From Flavobacterium sp. (lineage in GTDB: Bacteria; Bacteroidota; Bacteroidia; Flavobacteriales; Flavobacteriaceae): a stretch of DNA of 64,000 nucleotides. The notes under the pieces were generated by a model that worked only from the letters and a program-made list of their open reading frames with translations, searched no databases and was not told where the DNA came from. Position 1 is the stretch's first letter. Each line of letters starts with the position of its first letter. Location: the NCBI GenBank assembly GCA_029946065.1, contig JAQSDU010000014.1, forward strand, positions 861,623 to 925,622, read 5' to 3'. The position numbers and the translations under genes are program-made. Below are positions 7,436-15,504 of this stretch, one piece after another.

Positions 7436-7777
7436 ATGGTCAGCATCACCCAAACAACCGATTCATTTGTGTTTGAAATTCTCGGAATGCACAAATTATG
7501 GACATTCGAAAATAAAATTACCGTTGCGAAGAACAACGTTGTCAAAGCTTATTTTAACAACGATCCAATTCCGTTTTGGAAAGGCTGGCGTGCTCCCGGA
7601 ACAGAAATACCTGGAATAATTGTAGCCGGAACTTTCTATAAAAATGGTCCCAATTTCTGGGATGTCGTAAACAAGAGAAATACAATTACCGTTGAACTTG
7701 AAAATGAGCGCTATAAAAAATTAATCATTGAAGTAAAAGACCCTCAGGCCGCAATAAACATTCTAACAGCAATATAA
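7436..7777 (+). CDS. Small PH-like conserved hypothetical protein
   Basis: A 113-residue soluble protein with no signal peptide. Strand-rich N-terminal part (SFVFEILGMHKLWTFENKITV) and a C-terminal helix after TVELENERYKKLIIEV (KDPQAAINIL) give the outline of a bacterial PH domain. I recognise the FYKNGPNFWDVV segment only as a conserved feature of uncharacterised proteins. Third gene of the DUF2089 operon; it likely acts at the inner face of the membrane near the Yip1-like partner (inference). Confidence 0.6.
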   Translation: MVSITQTTDSFVFEILGMHKLWTFENKITVAKNNVVKAYFNNDPIPFWKGWRAPGTEIPGIIVAGTFYKNGPNFWDVVNKRNTITVELENERYKKLIIEVKDPQAAINILTAI

Positions 7778-7779
7778 AA

Positions 7780-9183
7780 ATGAAAAAAACATTAACCTTA
7801 GTACTGCTTTTTTTTACCATTTGCTCTTTTTCACAAGACATTTCAGGCTGCTGGTCGGGTCTTTTGGAATTCCCAGGTGGTAAATTGACATTGGTTTTTA
7901 ATATCCAGAAATCAGAAAATGGATACACCGCCACAATGGACAGTCCAGATCAAGGCGTGAAAGATATCCCTATGGATCACGTTACCTTCGAAAACAACAA
8001 AACCATAACACTTGAAATTTCACAAGCAAAGATCATTTATACAGCCGATTTGGATGCATCAGGCAAATTCATTGGCAATTTTAGCCAAAGCGGAAGCGCT
8101 TTACCAATGAACATCATTCATTCAACGCCAATAGTCCAAGCTAAACCCAATAGGCCTCAGGAGCCTAAAGCACCTTTTCCGTATTATGTTGAAGACGTAA
8201 CTTTCGAAAACAAAAAGGAAAACTTTACATTGGCAGGCACTTTGACACTTCCAAAAAAAGAAGGCAAATTCCCGGTTGTAGTTTTAATTACAGGAAGTGG
8301 TCCAGAAAACCGTAATTCGGAGATTCTTGGTCACAAACCTTTCCTTGTCATCGCCGATTATCTTACCAGAAATGGCATCGGTGTATTGCGATTTGATGAT
8401 CGCGGCGTAGGCCAATCAAAAGGCGACTTACTGCATGCCACCACGCAAAGTTTCGCCGGCGATGTTGCGGCGGCTGTTGATTACCTCAAAACCAGAAAAG
8501 ACATCAATACGAAAAAAATAGGCCTGATAGGCCACAGCGAAGGTGGTGCTGTAGCGCCAATGGTAGCCGCGAATAATAAAGATATCAATGCTATCGTGCT
8601 ATTGGCGGGAACCGGAATTCCGGGTGATCAATTGCTATTACAGCAAAATTATCTGATTGGGAGAGCAGCTGGAATGACAGAAGCGGAGTTAGAGGTGTCC
8701 AAAAAAACCAACTTGCAGATTTATAATGTTGTTGAAAACGAAAAAGATCTTGTCACAGCCAAAAAGCAACTTACTGAAATACTAACCAAAAGCTACACTA
8801 GTTTACCTAAAGAACAACAACCGTCGGAAGCAGAAATAACCGCAATTGTCTCCCAACAGGCAGATCAAATGCTTTATCCATGGATGGCTTTCTTCCTAAA
8901 ATATGATCCTGCAACAGCTTTAACGAATGTAAAATGTCCGGTTTTAGTTTTGAATGGTGCGAAAGATTTACAAGTGCCACCAAAGGAAAATACAGAAGCT
9001 ATTAAAAATACGCTTGACAAGGCCGGTAACAAAAAAGTCACTGTGAAAATATTCCCAAACTTGAACCATCTGTTTCAGGAATGTGAAACTGGTGCTTTTG
9101 AAGAATATGAAAAAATCGAGCAGACTTTTTCTCCGGACGTGTTGAAGTTTATGTTTGATTGGTTGACAGTACAGTTTAAGTAA
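7780..9183 (+). CDS. Exported alpha/beta hydrolase
   Basis: A 467-residue secreted or periplasmic hydrolase. The signal peptide (MKKTLTLVLLFFTICSFS) is followed by a strand-rich N-terminal domain (about 20-130) and an alpha/beta hydrolase domain (about 140-467) with the nucleophile elbow GHSEGG at 251-256, S253. The acid is probably in LNGAKDLQVPP, and a His lies in NLNHLFQE. The family includes serine peptidase- and esterase-like enzymes; the substrate is unknown. It is the last gene of the DUF2089 operon, 2 nt after the PH-like gene, which couples an envelope hydrolase to a possible regulator. Confidence 0.88.
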   Translation: MKKTLTLVLLFFTICSFSQDISGCWSGLLEFPGGKLTLVFNIQKSENGYTATMDSPDQGVKDIPMDHVTFENNKTITLEISQAKIIYTADLDASGKFIGNFSQSGSALPMNIIHSTPIVQAKPNRPQEPKAPFPYYVEDVTFENKKENFTLAGTLTLPKKEGKFPVVVLITGSGPENRNSEILGHKPFLVIADYLTRNGIGVLRFDDRGVGQSKGDLLHATTQSFAGDVAAAVDYLKTRKDINTKKIGLIGHSEGGAVAPMVAANNKDINAIVLLAGTGIPGDQLLLQQNYLIGRAAGMTEAELEVSKKTNLQIYNVVENEKDLVTAKKQLTEILTKSYTSLPKEQQPSEAEITAIVSQQADQMLYPWMAFFLKYDPATALTNVKCPVLVLNGAKDLQVPPKENTEAIKNTLDKAGNKKVTVKIFPNLNHLFQECETGAFEEYEKIEQTFSPDVLKFMFDWLTVQFK

Positions 9184-9289
9184 AATTTCAAAAGTCAAAT
9201 TTCAAAAGTCAAATTCCAAATAAATTCCATTTTTTTATATTTCAAGCATCGTGTTTGAAGATTGAAATTTGGAATTTATTTGGAATTTG
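9183..9289. repeat. Micro-repeat tract with a perfect 20-bp inverted repeat
   Basis: Two direct copies of AAATTTCAAAAGTC lie at about 9183-9210. The inverted repeat has the left arm CAAATTCCAAATAAATTCCA at 9210-9229 and the right arm TGGAATTTATTTGGAATTTG at 9270-9289, with a 40-nt spacer. It may act as a terminator-like hairpin between the hydrolase and the M61 peptidase gene. Related short words occur near 27207, 28336 and 28385-28470. Confidence 0.75.
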
Positions 9290-9380
9290 CAGTTTTGCTA
9301 TTTGGAATATAGGATTTGTTCCTACTAACCTTGTAACAAAACCGCGATCTGATAGTCTTACGCATATAAAATTTTATCCA

Positions 9381-11219
9381 ATGAAAAAAATTATTCTCAG
9401 TCTGGCTATCGCAATTACATTTTTTAATATTGATGCAAATGCCCAAAACAAGACTGACAATCAGGTAACTGTTGCTATCGACTTGAATATCGTAAAGAAT
9501 GACAAAGTAATGGTGACTGTTACACCACCAAAAACGGATGCTGACAAAATCACTTATTTTATTCCGAAAATAATTCCAGGAACCTATTCCGAAGATGATT
9601 ATGGCAAGTATGTGGACGAATTGAAAGCATTCGATGCCAAAGGAAATGAACTCGCCGTTACCAAAAGTGACGACAATTCCTGGGCAATTTCAAATGCAAA
9701 AAAACTTGTAAAAATCACCTATTGGGTCAATGACACTTTTGATATTGAAGGTACCCACAAGGTTTTCTCACCGGCAGGAACCAATATCGAAGAAGGTAAG
9801 AATTTCCTTTTGAATACCCACGGATTCGTTGGCTATTTTAGCGATTTTATGGAAGTGCCTTATCAGGTAAACATTAGCCATCCATCAAAACTTTGGGGCG
9901 CAACCTCAATGACAGATACCGATGCGAGTGACTCAAAAGACACTTTTACCACTTCCCGTTATGCCGAATTGGTTGAAAACCCAATTATGTATGCGAAACC
10001 GGATTATACGACTTTCAACATCAACGGAATGGATATTCTCATCGCTGTTTATTCGCCAACCGGAGTCGTAACAGCACAAAGCATTACGCCCGAAATGAAA
10101 ACGATGATGACGGCACAGAAAAATTTCCTCGGCAAATTCAACAGCACCAAAAAATATACGGTTTTGCTGTATTTATCAAGAATGGACGATACGGACGCAA
10201 AAGGTTTTGGCGCTTTGGAACATCCAACAGTAACAACCGTTGTAATGCCGGAAATGATCCCGAAAGAAGAATTAGACAAACAGATGAAAGATGTCGTTTC
10301 GCACGAATTTTTCCATATCGTTACGCCACTGACAATCCATTCAAAGGAAATTCAGTATTTCAATTACAATACGCCAAAAATGTCTGAACACCTATGGATG
10401 TATGAAGGTGTAACCGAATATTTCGCTAATCTATTCCAAATCAATCAGGGATTAATAACAGAAGAGGAGTTTTACAATCGGATGGCCGAAAAAATCCAGC
10501 ACGCTTCACAATTAGACGATAAAATGTCATTTACAAAAATGAGTGAAAATGTGCTTGTCGAACCATATAAATCACAATACCTAAATGTTTATGAAAAAGG
10601 TGCGCTGATTGGCATGTGCATCGATATCATCATCCGCGAAAAAAGCAATGGTGAAAGAGGCATTCTCGACCTGATGCAAAAATTGTCTGCTGAATATGGC
10701 ACCAAAAAAGCCTTTGACGACAGTGAATTATTTGCAAAAATAACGGCACTGACCTATCCTGAAGTAGGCGAATTCCTGAACCAATATGTTGCTGCGGGCA
10801 ATCCGATTCCATATTCAGATTACTTTGCAAAAATGGGCGTTATACAATCTACCTACAAAGTGGCGGGTATCGTTTTCCTAAAGGACCAACAAGTGCCATA
10901 CATTACCGTAAACCAATCCACCAAGGAAATCATATTGCTTCCTGGTGAATTGAATGCGTTCTTTAAGGAATTAAAAATGCAAGCCGGCGATATTATTCTT
11001 GCCGTTAATGAAAAAGACTATAACCTCGACAATATTTACGACATGATCTTGACCAGCCAAAAATGGAAAGAAGATGATGCCATTACCGTAAAAATCAAAC
11101 GCGAGGGTAAAGTACAAACTTTAAGCGGAAAAGTAAAATTATCTTATGACGATGCACAAGGATACAAAGCCGAAGCTAATGCTAAAAATAAATTAAGAGA
11201 TGCCTGGCTTAAAGGTTAG
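9381..11219 (+). CDS. M61-family metallopeptidase (glycyl aminopeptidase-like) with PDZ domain
   Basis: A 612-residue exported zinc peptidase. The signal peptide is MKKIILSLAIAITFFNIDANA. A beta-rich N-terminal domain is followed by the catalytic domain with HEFFH at 308-312 and the likely third ligand E342 in MYEGVTEYF. A C-terminal PDZ-like domain (about 510-590, including LKMQAGDIILAVNEKDY) is usual for the family. The reading frame is open 42 codons further upstream, but that part is encoded by the inverted-repeat tract and lacks a signal peptide, so I chose the start at 9381. Confidence 0.92.
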   Translation: MKKIILSLAIAITFFNIDANAQNKTDNQVTVAIDLNIVKNDKVMVTVTPPKTDADKITYFIPKIIPGTYSEDDYGKYVDELKAFDAKGNELAVTKSDDNSWAISNAKKLVKITYWVNDTFDIEGTHKVFSPAGTNIEEGKNFLLNTHGFVGYFSDFMEVPYQVNISHPSKLWGATSMTDTDASDSKDTFTTSRYAELVENPIMYAKPDYTTFNINGMDILIAVYSPTGVVTAQSITPEMKTMMTAQKNFLGKFNSTKKYTVLLYLSRMDDTDAKGFGALEHPTVTTVVMPEMIPKEELDKQMKDVVSHEFFHIVTPLTIHSKEIQYFNYNTPKMSEHLWMYEGVTEYFANLFQINQGLITEEEFYNRMAEKIQHASQLDDKMSFTKMSENVLVEPYKSQYLNVYEKGALIGMCIDIIIREKSNGERGILDLMQKLSAEYGTKKAFDDSELFAKITALTYPEVGEFLNQYVAAGNPIPYSDYFAKMGVIQSTYKVAGIVFLKDQQVPYITVNQSTKEIILLPGELNAFFKELKMQAGDIILAVNEKDYNLDNIYDMILTSQKWKEDDAITVKIKREGKVQTLSGKVKLSYDDAQGYKAEANAKNKLRDAWLKG

Positions 11220-11268
11220 ATCTTAGCCGAAAGTGAAAAGTCAAAACACTTTTATGACAAAAATTAAG

Positions 11269-11301
11269 AAAAGTAGGAACATGATTGTTTCTACTTTTTT
11301 T
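11269..11301 (+). terminator. Rho-independent terminator
   Basis: A 13-bp stem, AAAAGTAGGAACA with TGTTTCTACTTTT (one G-U pair), closes the 4-nt loop TGAT and is followed by a T run. It lies 50 nt after the M61 gene. Confidence 0.85.
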
Positions 11302-11375
11302 GTTTTAACATATTGCCCAACTTTACACTTTCGACTTTCGACATTTTTTCCTTATTTTGCCGAAAAATAAAACCA

Positions 11376-12089
11376 ATGACAAAATCTATTATTGCCCTTT
11401 GTGGCCTATTGCTTTTAGTGTCGTGTAAAGACGAAAAACCTGCGGGAAATCTGCATATAACAGGCAATATTGAAGGATTAAAACAAGGCACAATTTATAT
11501 CAAGAAAATCGTCGATACTTCGTGGGTTGCGATTGATACTATAAAAATCAACGGCGATTCTCATTTTGAAAGCTATATCGACATCAAATCACCTGAAATG
11601 TATTACCTAATGCTCGATCGCGGCGCTACAAGTTCTATCGACGACAACCTGCCTTTCTTTGCAGAGCCGGGCACAATGAACATCGACACGGAACTAGAGC
11701 GTTTTTACGCCAATGCGAAAATCACAGGCTCTAAAAACCAAAAACTTTACGAAGAATACAAAAAGGTAAATTCACGTTTTACGGATGAAAACACGGAGCT
11801 TATGGGCGAAAAATTAAGAGCGCAAAAACTCAATAAACCCGAAAGAATTGATAGTCTGTTGCAATTACAAGAGAAAATAATCAAAAGAAAATATTTGTAC
11901 ACTACCAATTTTGCGCTCAACAACCGCAATTTCGAAATCGCACCGTATATCGCTTTAGCGGAAATCAACGACATTAATATCAAATATCTGGATACAATAC
12001 AGAAAGCAATGTCGCCAAAAGTAGCGCAATCCTATTACGGCAAAAAACTTACGGAATATACGAACGAGCGCAAGAAAGCCGAGAAGTAA
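11376..12089 (+). CDS. DUF4369-type lipoprotein
   Basis: A 237-residue lipoprotein. The lipobox LLVSC follows the h-region (MTKSIIALCGLLLLVSC), so Cys17 should be acylated. The segment GNIEGLKQGTIYIKKIVDTSWVAID has the strand pattern of the DUF4369 domain found at the N-terminus of Bacteroidetes thioredoxin-like lipoproteins. Here no thioredoxin CxxC follows; the second half is helical and charged. The frame is open from 11313, but the ATG at 11376 gives the lipoprotein signal and was preferred. Confidence 0.8.
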   Translation: MTKSIIALCGLLLLVSCKDEKPAGNLHITGNIEGLKQGTIYIKKIVDTSWVAIDTIKINGDSHFESYIDIKSPEMYYLMLDRGATSSIDDNLPFFAEPGTMNIDTELERFYANAKITGSKNQKLYEEYKKVNSRFTDENTELMGEKLRAQKLNKPERIDSLLQLQEKIIKRKYLYTTNFALNNRNFEIAPYIALAEINDINIKYLDTIQKAMSPKVAQSYYGKKLTEYTNERKKAEK

Positions 12090-12109
12090 AATTTAGTTAA
12101 GAAATTTTA

Positions 12110-12139
12110 GCCACGAATTTAACTCGTGAAATTCGTGGC
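12110..12139. terminator. Hairpin after the DUF4369 lipoprotein gene
   Basis: Perfect 11-bp stem GCCACGAATTT / AAATTCGTGGC around an 8-nt loop, 20 nt after the stop. The T tract on the plus strand is short (TTTAAAATTT). A terminator is likely, but the palindrome could also belong to the interspersed repeat class. Confidence 0.55.
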
Positions 12140-12160
12140 TTTAAAATTTCATAAAAACAA

Positions 12161-12192
12161 AAAAACCATAACAAATAAATGTTATGGTTTTT
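12161..12192 (-). terminator. Terminator of the tRNA-Thr transcript (bidirectional)
   Basis: AAACCATAACA / TGTTATGGTTT stem around AATAAA, with A/T tracts on both sides. It lies directly downstream of the minus-strand tRNA gene. Confidence 0.75.
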
Positions 12193-12200
12193 AATTTAAG

Positions 12201-12274
12201 AGCCGGCGGAGGGACTCGAACCCACGACCTGCTGATTACAAATCAGCTGCTCTAGCCAACTGAGCTACGCTGGC
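12201..12274 (-). tRNA. tRNA-Thr (anticodon TGT)
   Basis: The minus strand folds into a cloverleaf: acceptor GCCAGCG/CGCCGGC, D-stem GCTC/GAGC, anticodon stem GCTGA/TCAGC with loop TTTGTAA (anticodon TGT, reading ACA) and T-loop TTCGAGT. Two positions do not pair as written: A4 with C69 in the acceptor and T50 with T64 in the T stem. CCA is not encoded. It is a single gene with its own promoter (12291-12321) and terminator. Confidence 0.95.
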
Positions 12275-12290
12275 GGCGTCATTACGAGTG

Positions 12291-12321
12291 CAAATATAAA
12301 TTTGATTTTCTGAAATCCAAA
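12291..12321 (-). promoter_or_regulatory. Bacteroidetes promoter of tRNA-Thr (TTTG-19-TATATTTG)
   Basis: On the minus strand TATATTTG (12291-12298) is preceded by TTTG (12318-12321) with a 19-nt spacer, the canonical sigma-A consensus of this phylum. The -7 box ends 17 nt before the tRNA 5' end. This is the clearest promoter in the window. Confidence 0.85.
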
Positions 12322-12353
12322 ATAAATTTGCAGTTTTTTCCCGACTTTTTTTA

Positions 12354-12620
12354 TTACAATTCGTTGATTTTAGCAATCAACTGATTTGCAGTCTGTTCTA
12401 ATTCAACATTAATTTGGTTGAAATGCGATTTTTTGTTTTCAACTTTTTTAGCGTTCACTTTTGCGATCAAAGAATCAAAAGCTGTAATCGCTTCGTCGAT
12501 CAATGCGTTAGTTTCCGGTGTTGGTTTTCCTGTAGTTGACATTTCAACCAAGTAAACTGCCTCAATAATATCTCCTAAAACGTAGTTGATGTCTTTCTTT
12601 AAATTTCTAACGTTTGCCAT
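12354..12620 (-). CDS. Conserved small helical protein
   Basis: An 88-residue soluble protein starting MANVRNLKKDINYVLGDIIEAVY. It is predicted all-helical and charged, with heptad-like spacing in the second half. I recognise it only as a protein conserved in flavobacteria, of unknown function. The frame is open ten codons further upstream, but the -7 box TATTTTTG at 12648-12655 overlaps that start, so the Met at 12620 must be used. Confidence 0.8.
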   Translation of the reverse strand: MANVRNLKKDINYVLGDIIEAVYLVEMSTTGKPTPETNALIDEAITAFDSLIAKVNAKKVENKKSHFNQINVELEQTANQLIAKINEL

Positions 12621-12647
12621 TTTATTTTTAAATTTTAAAATTTGGTG

Positions 12648-12655
12648 CAAAAATA
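12648..12655 (-). promoter_or_regulatory. Bacteroidetes -7 box (TATTTTTG)
   Basis: TAnnTTTG on the minus strand, 27 nt before the start at 12620. It overlaps the alternative upstream ATG (12650) and so decides the start. A -33 TTTG is not evident. Confidence 0.6.
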
Positions 12656-12677
12656 CCTATAATTTTTTTATATCCGG

Positions 12678-13643
12678 CTATGAAATGTAAATTTCTAAGA
12701 TTGAAGCTTTTCCGATCAATTCATACTTTTTCAAATCTGCCGGAACCAAAACGGTATCACCTTGTTGGTATTGGAATTTTTTACTGTCGAAAGTCAATTC
12801 AAAACTGCCTTCCGTACACATATAAACAGTAAATGATTTTCCTGATTTTTCGACTTTTATATCGCCGTCAAGCGGAAGGAAATTCGTTGTAAAATAGGGA
12901 CAATCAACTATTTCATTGGATTTATTTTCGACTTTATCGTACGTTTTATAAGTATCTGTTTTCTCATAATTGATGGCATCCAAAGCCAAATCAACGTGCA
13001 ATTCGCGATGGTTGCCATTTGCATCGACACGGTCGAAATCGTAAATTCTATAAGTAATATCAGATGTTTGCTGGATTTCTGCAACCACAAGCCCGGCTCC
13101 AATAGCATGAACAGTTCCGGTTTCCAGAAAGAAAACATCACCTGGTTTTGCTAATTTTGTATCCAAGATAGCAATAATCGATTGGTCTTCGAGGCTTTTT
13201 AAATAGGCTTCCGGCGATGATTTTTCTTTAAATCCTACGATAATTCTTGCATTTTCGTCGGCTTGCATGACATACCACATTTCGGTTTTCCCAAAGGAAT
13301 TATGCCGTTTTTTGGCGAGCTCATCATTTGGATGCACCTGAATCGATAAATCTTCATGCGCATCGAGGTATTTGAAAAGCAGCGGAAATTGCTTCCCAAA
13401 GTTTTTGTACACTGCTGTTCCTAAAAGCGCATCTGGAAATTGATCAATGATTTCTGTCAACGGTTTTCCTTTGAATTCACCATTAGCAATAACGCTAATA
13501 TCACCAGGAACAGTTGACAGCTCCCAACTTTCGCCGGTAATTTCAGAAGTAATCTGTTTGTGTAAAAGTGTTTTTAGTTTTTGTCCACCCCAGATTCTTT
13601 CTTTTAAGATTGGGTCGAATTGCAAAGGATAGAATATTGGCAT
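12678..13643 (-). CDS. manA: Mannose-6-phosphate isomerase, class I
   Basis: A cupin-type zinc enzyme of 321 residues that interconverts fructose-6-phosphate and mannose-6-phosphate, feeding GDP-mannose and GDP-fucose for surface glycans. Signatures are MPIFYPLQFDPILKERIWGG at the start, the metal-site segment SIQVHPNDELA, GKTEMWYV and FLETGTVHAIGAG. The length suits the short class I form. The frame is open ten codons upstream (13673), but the family N-terminus supports 13643. It lies downstream of idi and queD on the same strand. Confidence 0.92.
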   Translation of the reverse strand: MPIFYPLQFDPILKERIWGGQKLKTLLHKQITSEITGESWELSTVPGDISVIANGEFKGKPLTEIIDQFPDALLGTAVYKNFGKQFPLLFKYLDAHEDLSIQVHPNDELAKKRHNSFGKTEMWYVMQADENARIIVGFKEKSSPEAYLKSLEDQSIIAILDTKLAKPGDVFFLETGTVHAIGAGLVVAEIQQTSDITYRIYDFDRVDANGNHRELHVDLALDAINYEKTDTYKTYDKVENKSNEIVDCPYFTTNFLPLDGDIKVEKSGKSFTVYMCTEGSFELTFDSKKFQYQQGDTVLVPADLKKYELIGKASILEIYIS

Positions 13644-13730
13644 ACCTTTTTGTTTTATACAAATTTCAGCCATTTCAAGCGAATATTGTTACATTATTTT
13701 GTCAATACATTATACTTATTCTAACGGCAG

Positions 13731-14153
13731 TTATTGTCCATTATAGGTAACGAAGTTTCTAGGTGTTTCGTATAAAACAACTTCCAAATCTTTATTGTCA
13801 GCGATGTGAGGTCGCAGTTTGTTCCAAATAACTACAGCGATATGCTCTGCAGTTGGAATTAATCCACCATTTTCAGTGTCAAATTCTGGCACATCTAAAT
13901 TTAGGTTCTTATGATCGAATGCTTCTTCAATTTGATCCTTGATAAGATCGGCCAGGATTTTTACGTCCATGACATAACCTGTCTCCTGATTAATCTCGCC
14001 GGTAACACTGACAATTAGTTCATAATTATGGCCGTGAAAATTGGCATTATTGCATTTTCCAAAAACCGCATCATTTTTCTCAAACGACCAATCGGCGCGG
14101 TACAAACGATGGGCGGAATTAAAATGGGCTTTTCTGCTAACGGTTACTTTCAT
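13731..14153 (-). CDS. queD: 6-pyruvoyl-tetrahydropterin synthase / 6-carboxytetrahydropterin synthase
   Basis: A 140-residue enzyme of the PTPS/QueD family. The zinc ligands are H15 (HFNSAH), H40 and H42 (FHGHNY); the catalytic Cys is C34 in GKCNN. QueD makes 6-carboxytetrahydropterin for queuosine, and bacterial PTPS can also act in pterin synthesis. With no other que gene in the window the exact role is not proven. The frame is open 12 codons further up, but the ATG at 14151-14153 yields the family start MKVTVSRKAHFNSAH. Confidence 0.88.
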   Translation of the reverse strand: MKVTVSRKAHFNSAHRLYRADWSFEKNDAVFGKCNNANFHGHNYELIVSVTGEINQETGYVMDVKILADLIKDQIEEAFDHKNLNLDVPEFDTENGGLIPTAEHIAVVIWNKLRPHIADNKDLEVVLYETPRNFVTYNGQ

Positions 14154-14209
14154 GGGGATTGGGTGTTGGGTTTTGAGTATCCATTCCAACTTTAAACTTT
14201 AAACAAAAT

Positions 14210-14737
14210 CTATAATTTGTGGTCTTCGAGGAAATGGTAAAACTTGTCAAAGATGATTTTAAACCAAACAGTATAAACGCCTGGATTGTGCTGCATGTCT
14301 TTCTTTACGGCTTCAATTGACATCCATTTCCAGCTTTGTACTTCGCTGGTATTGATTTTCGGTGCTGCATTATAATAACCTACCATCACGTGATCGAGTT
14401 CGTGTTCGGTCAGACCATTATCAAAAGGCGCTTTGTATATAAAATGGAATAATTCCTTGAGTGGTGTTTTAAACCCCATTTCTTCAAACAATCTGCGGCT
14501 TCCAGCCTCAATATTGTTTTCACCTTCCCGTTGATGGCTGCAACAAGTGTTTGTCCATAATAACGGTGAATGGTATTTTTGTGCCGCACGTTGCTGCAGC
14601 ATGATTTCGTTTTTGTCATTCATCACGAAAACGGAGAACGCTCGGTGTAGCAAAGCTTTTTCGTGTGCTTCAAGTTTAGGCATCAATCCTATTGGTTCAT
14701 CTGATTCGTTGACCAATATTACTTTTTCTTCAATCAT
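14210..14737 (-). CDS. idi: Isopentenyl-diphosphate delta-isomerase, type I
   Basis: A 175-residue Nudix-fold enzyme that interconverts IPP and DMAPP, cytosolic, supplying quinones, carotenoids and undecaprenyl phosphate. The catalytic Cys is in WTNTCCSH (C66 by alignment to the family) and the catalytic Glu in LTEHELDHV (about E113). The N-terminal VNESDEPIG and the LLHRAFSVF strand also fit. First gene of the idi-queD-manA run on the minus strand; spacers are 56 and 87 nt. Confidence 0.93.
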   Translation of the reverse strand: MIEEKVILVNESDEPIGLMPKLEAHEKALLHRAFSVFVMNDKNEIMLQQRAAQKYHSPLLWTNTCCSHQREGENNIEAGSRRLFEEMGFKTPLKELFHFIYKAPFDNGLTEHELDHVMVGYYNAAPKINTSEVQSWKWMSIEAVKKDMQHNPGVYTVWFKIIFDKFYHFLEDHKL

Positions 14738-14830
14738 AACAGTATTTATCTTTGTAAAAATACGAAAAAATAGCCGCTAAAATAACAGAATTTCATCTTA
14801 TGAAAAATTTAACCAATGTTGAATGGCAAT

Positions 14831-14862
14831 AAAAAAACCCCTTCATCACTGAAGAGGTTTTA
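14831..14862 (-). terminator. Rho-independent terminator
   Basis: On the minus strand AAAACCTCTTCA pairs with TGAAGGGGTTTT (one G-U pair) and runs into T's. It begins about 22 nt after the stop of the lipoprotein gene at 14885. Confidence 0.8.
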
Positions 14863-14884
14863 AGCTTTTTTATGTAAAAATTAT

Positions 14885-15361
14885 TTAATTTCCAGAAGGT
14901 GAATAAGCCCTGAACGAACCATTGGTAATGGTATAAGTTTGACCATCAAAATCGGTTCCTGTGAAGCTAAAGGTTCCTTTTATATAATCGGCATCAATAC
15001 TTGTGATATTGATTGTGCCTGAAGCAGAATCAACCATAATATCGCTACCAATGCTCAAGTTTGCAGAATAAACATCTGTTTGTGAACCACTATTGTAAAC
15101 AATCGGATGGGTTCCTACTGTTGCATTGTTAGGCATCCATAAAGACAACATGCGCATTGAAGCGTCAGTCCCTTGAGAGGCAGTAATTACCGTAGAAAGT
15201 GAAGATATAGTTCCCGGATCTGCGATGTCATAAGATGTGCCGCCTTGTGTCCATCTGAGGTACATTTCGTCACTTGAACTTCCGCCATCATCGTTTGATG
15301 ATGAACAAGACATGGCCATAACGGCTAAAAATACAAATGCAATTCTTGCTAATTTTTTCAT
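14885..15361 (-). CDS. Lipoprotein of unknown function (beta-sandwich)
   Basis: A 158-residue protein starting MKKLARIAFVFLAVMAMSCSSSNDDGG, a textbook lipoprotein signal with acylated Cys after AMS. The Ser/Asp/Gly linker after Cys is typical of Bacteroidetes surface or periplasmic lipoproteins. The rest is strand-rich (TSYDIADPGTI, GTINITSIDADYIKGTFSF). Such layouts occur in DUF6252-like proteins; I cannot assign a function. An upstream Met (15415) exists but would bury the signal peptide. Confidence 0.78.
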   Translation of the reverse strand: MKKLARIAFVFLAVMAMSCSSSNDDGGSSSDEMYLRWTQGGTSYDIADPGTISSLSTVITASQGTDASMRMLSLWMPNNATVGTHPIVYNSGSQTDVYSANLSIGSDIMVDSASGTINITSIDADYIKGTFSFTGTDFDGQTYTITNGSFRAYSPSGN

Positions 15362-15504
15362 TTTATTTTTTGTTAATTTTTGCGAAAATAGACCAATTTT
15401 TGTTGTAAAACACACATTTATTGATATTTAACTTTCGTTTTCCTAATTATTCAGGATTTAAACGCAATTTCGCTACTATCACCAAAACCTTAATAGGAAA
15501 TATT

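Noticed and set aside
9255..9380. Upstream ATG of the M61 peptidase
   Set aside because: The added residues are encoded by an inverted repeat and would hide a clear signal peptide.
14747..14754. TATCTTTG box upstream of idi on the plus strand
   Set aside because: It faces away from idi and no plus-strand gene follows within a sensible distance.
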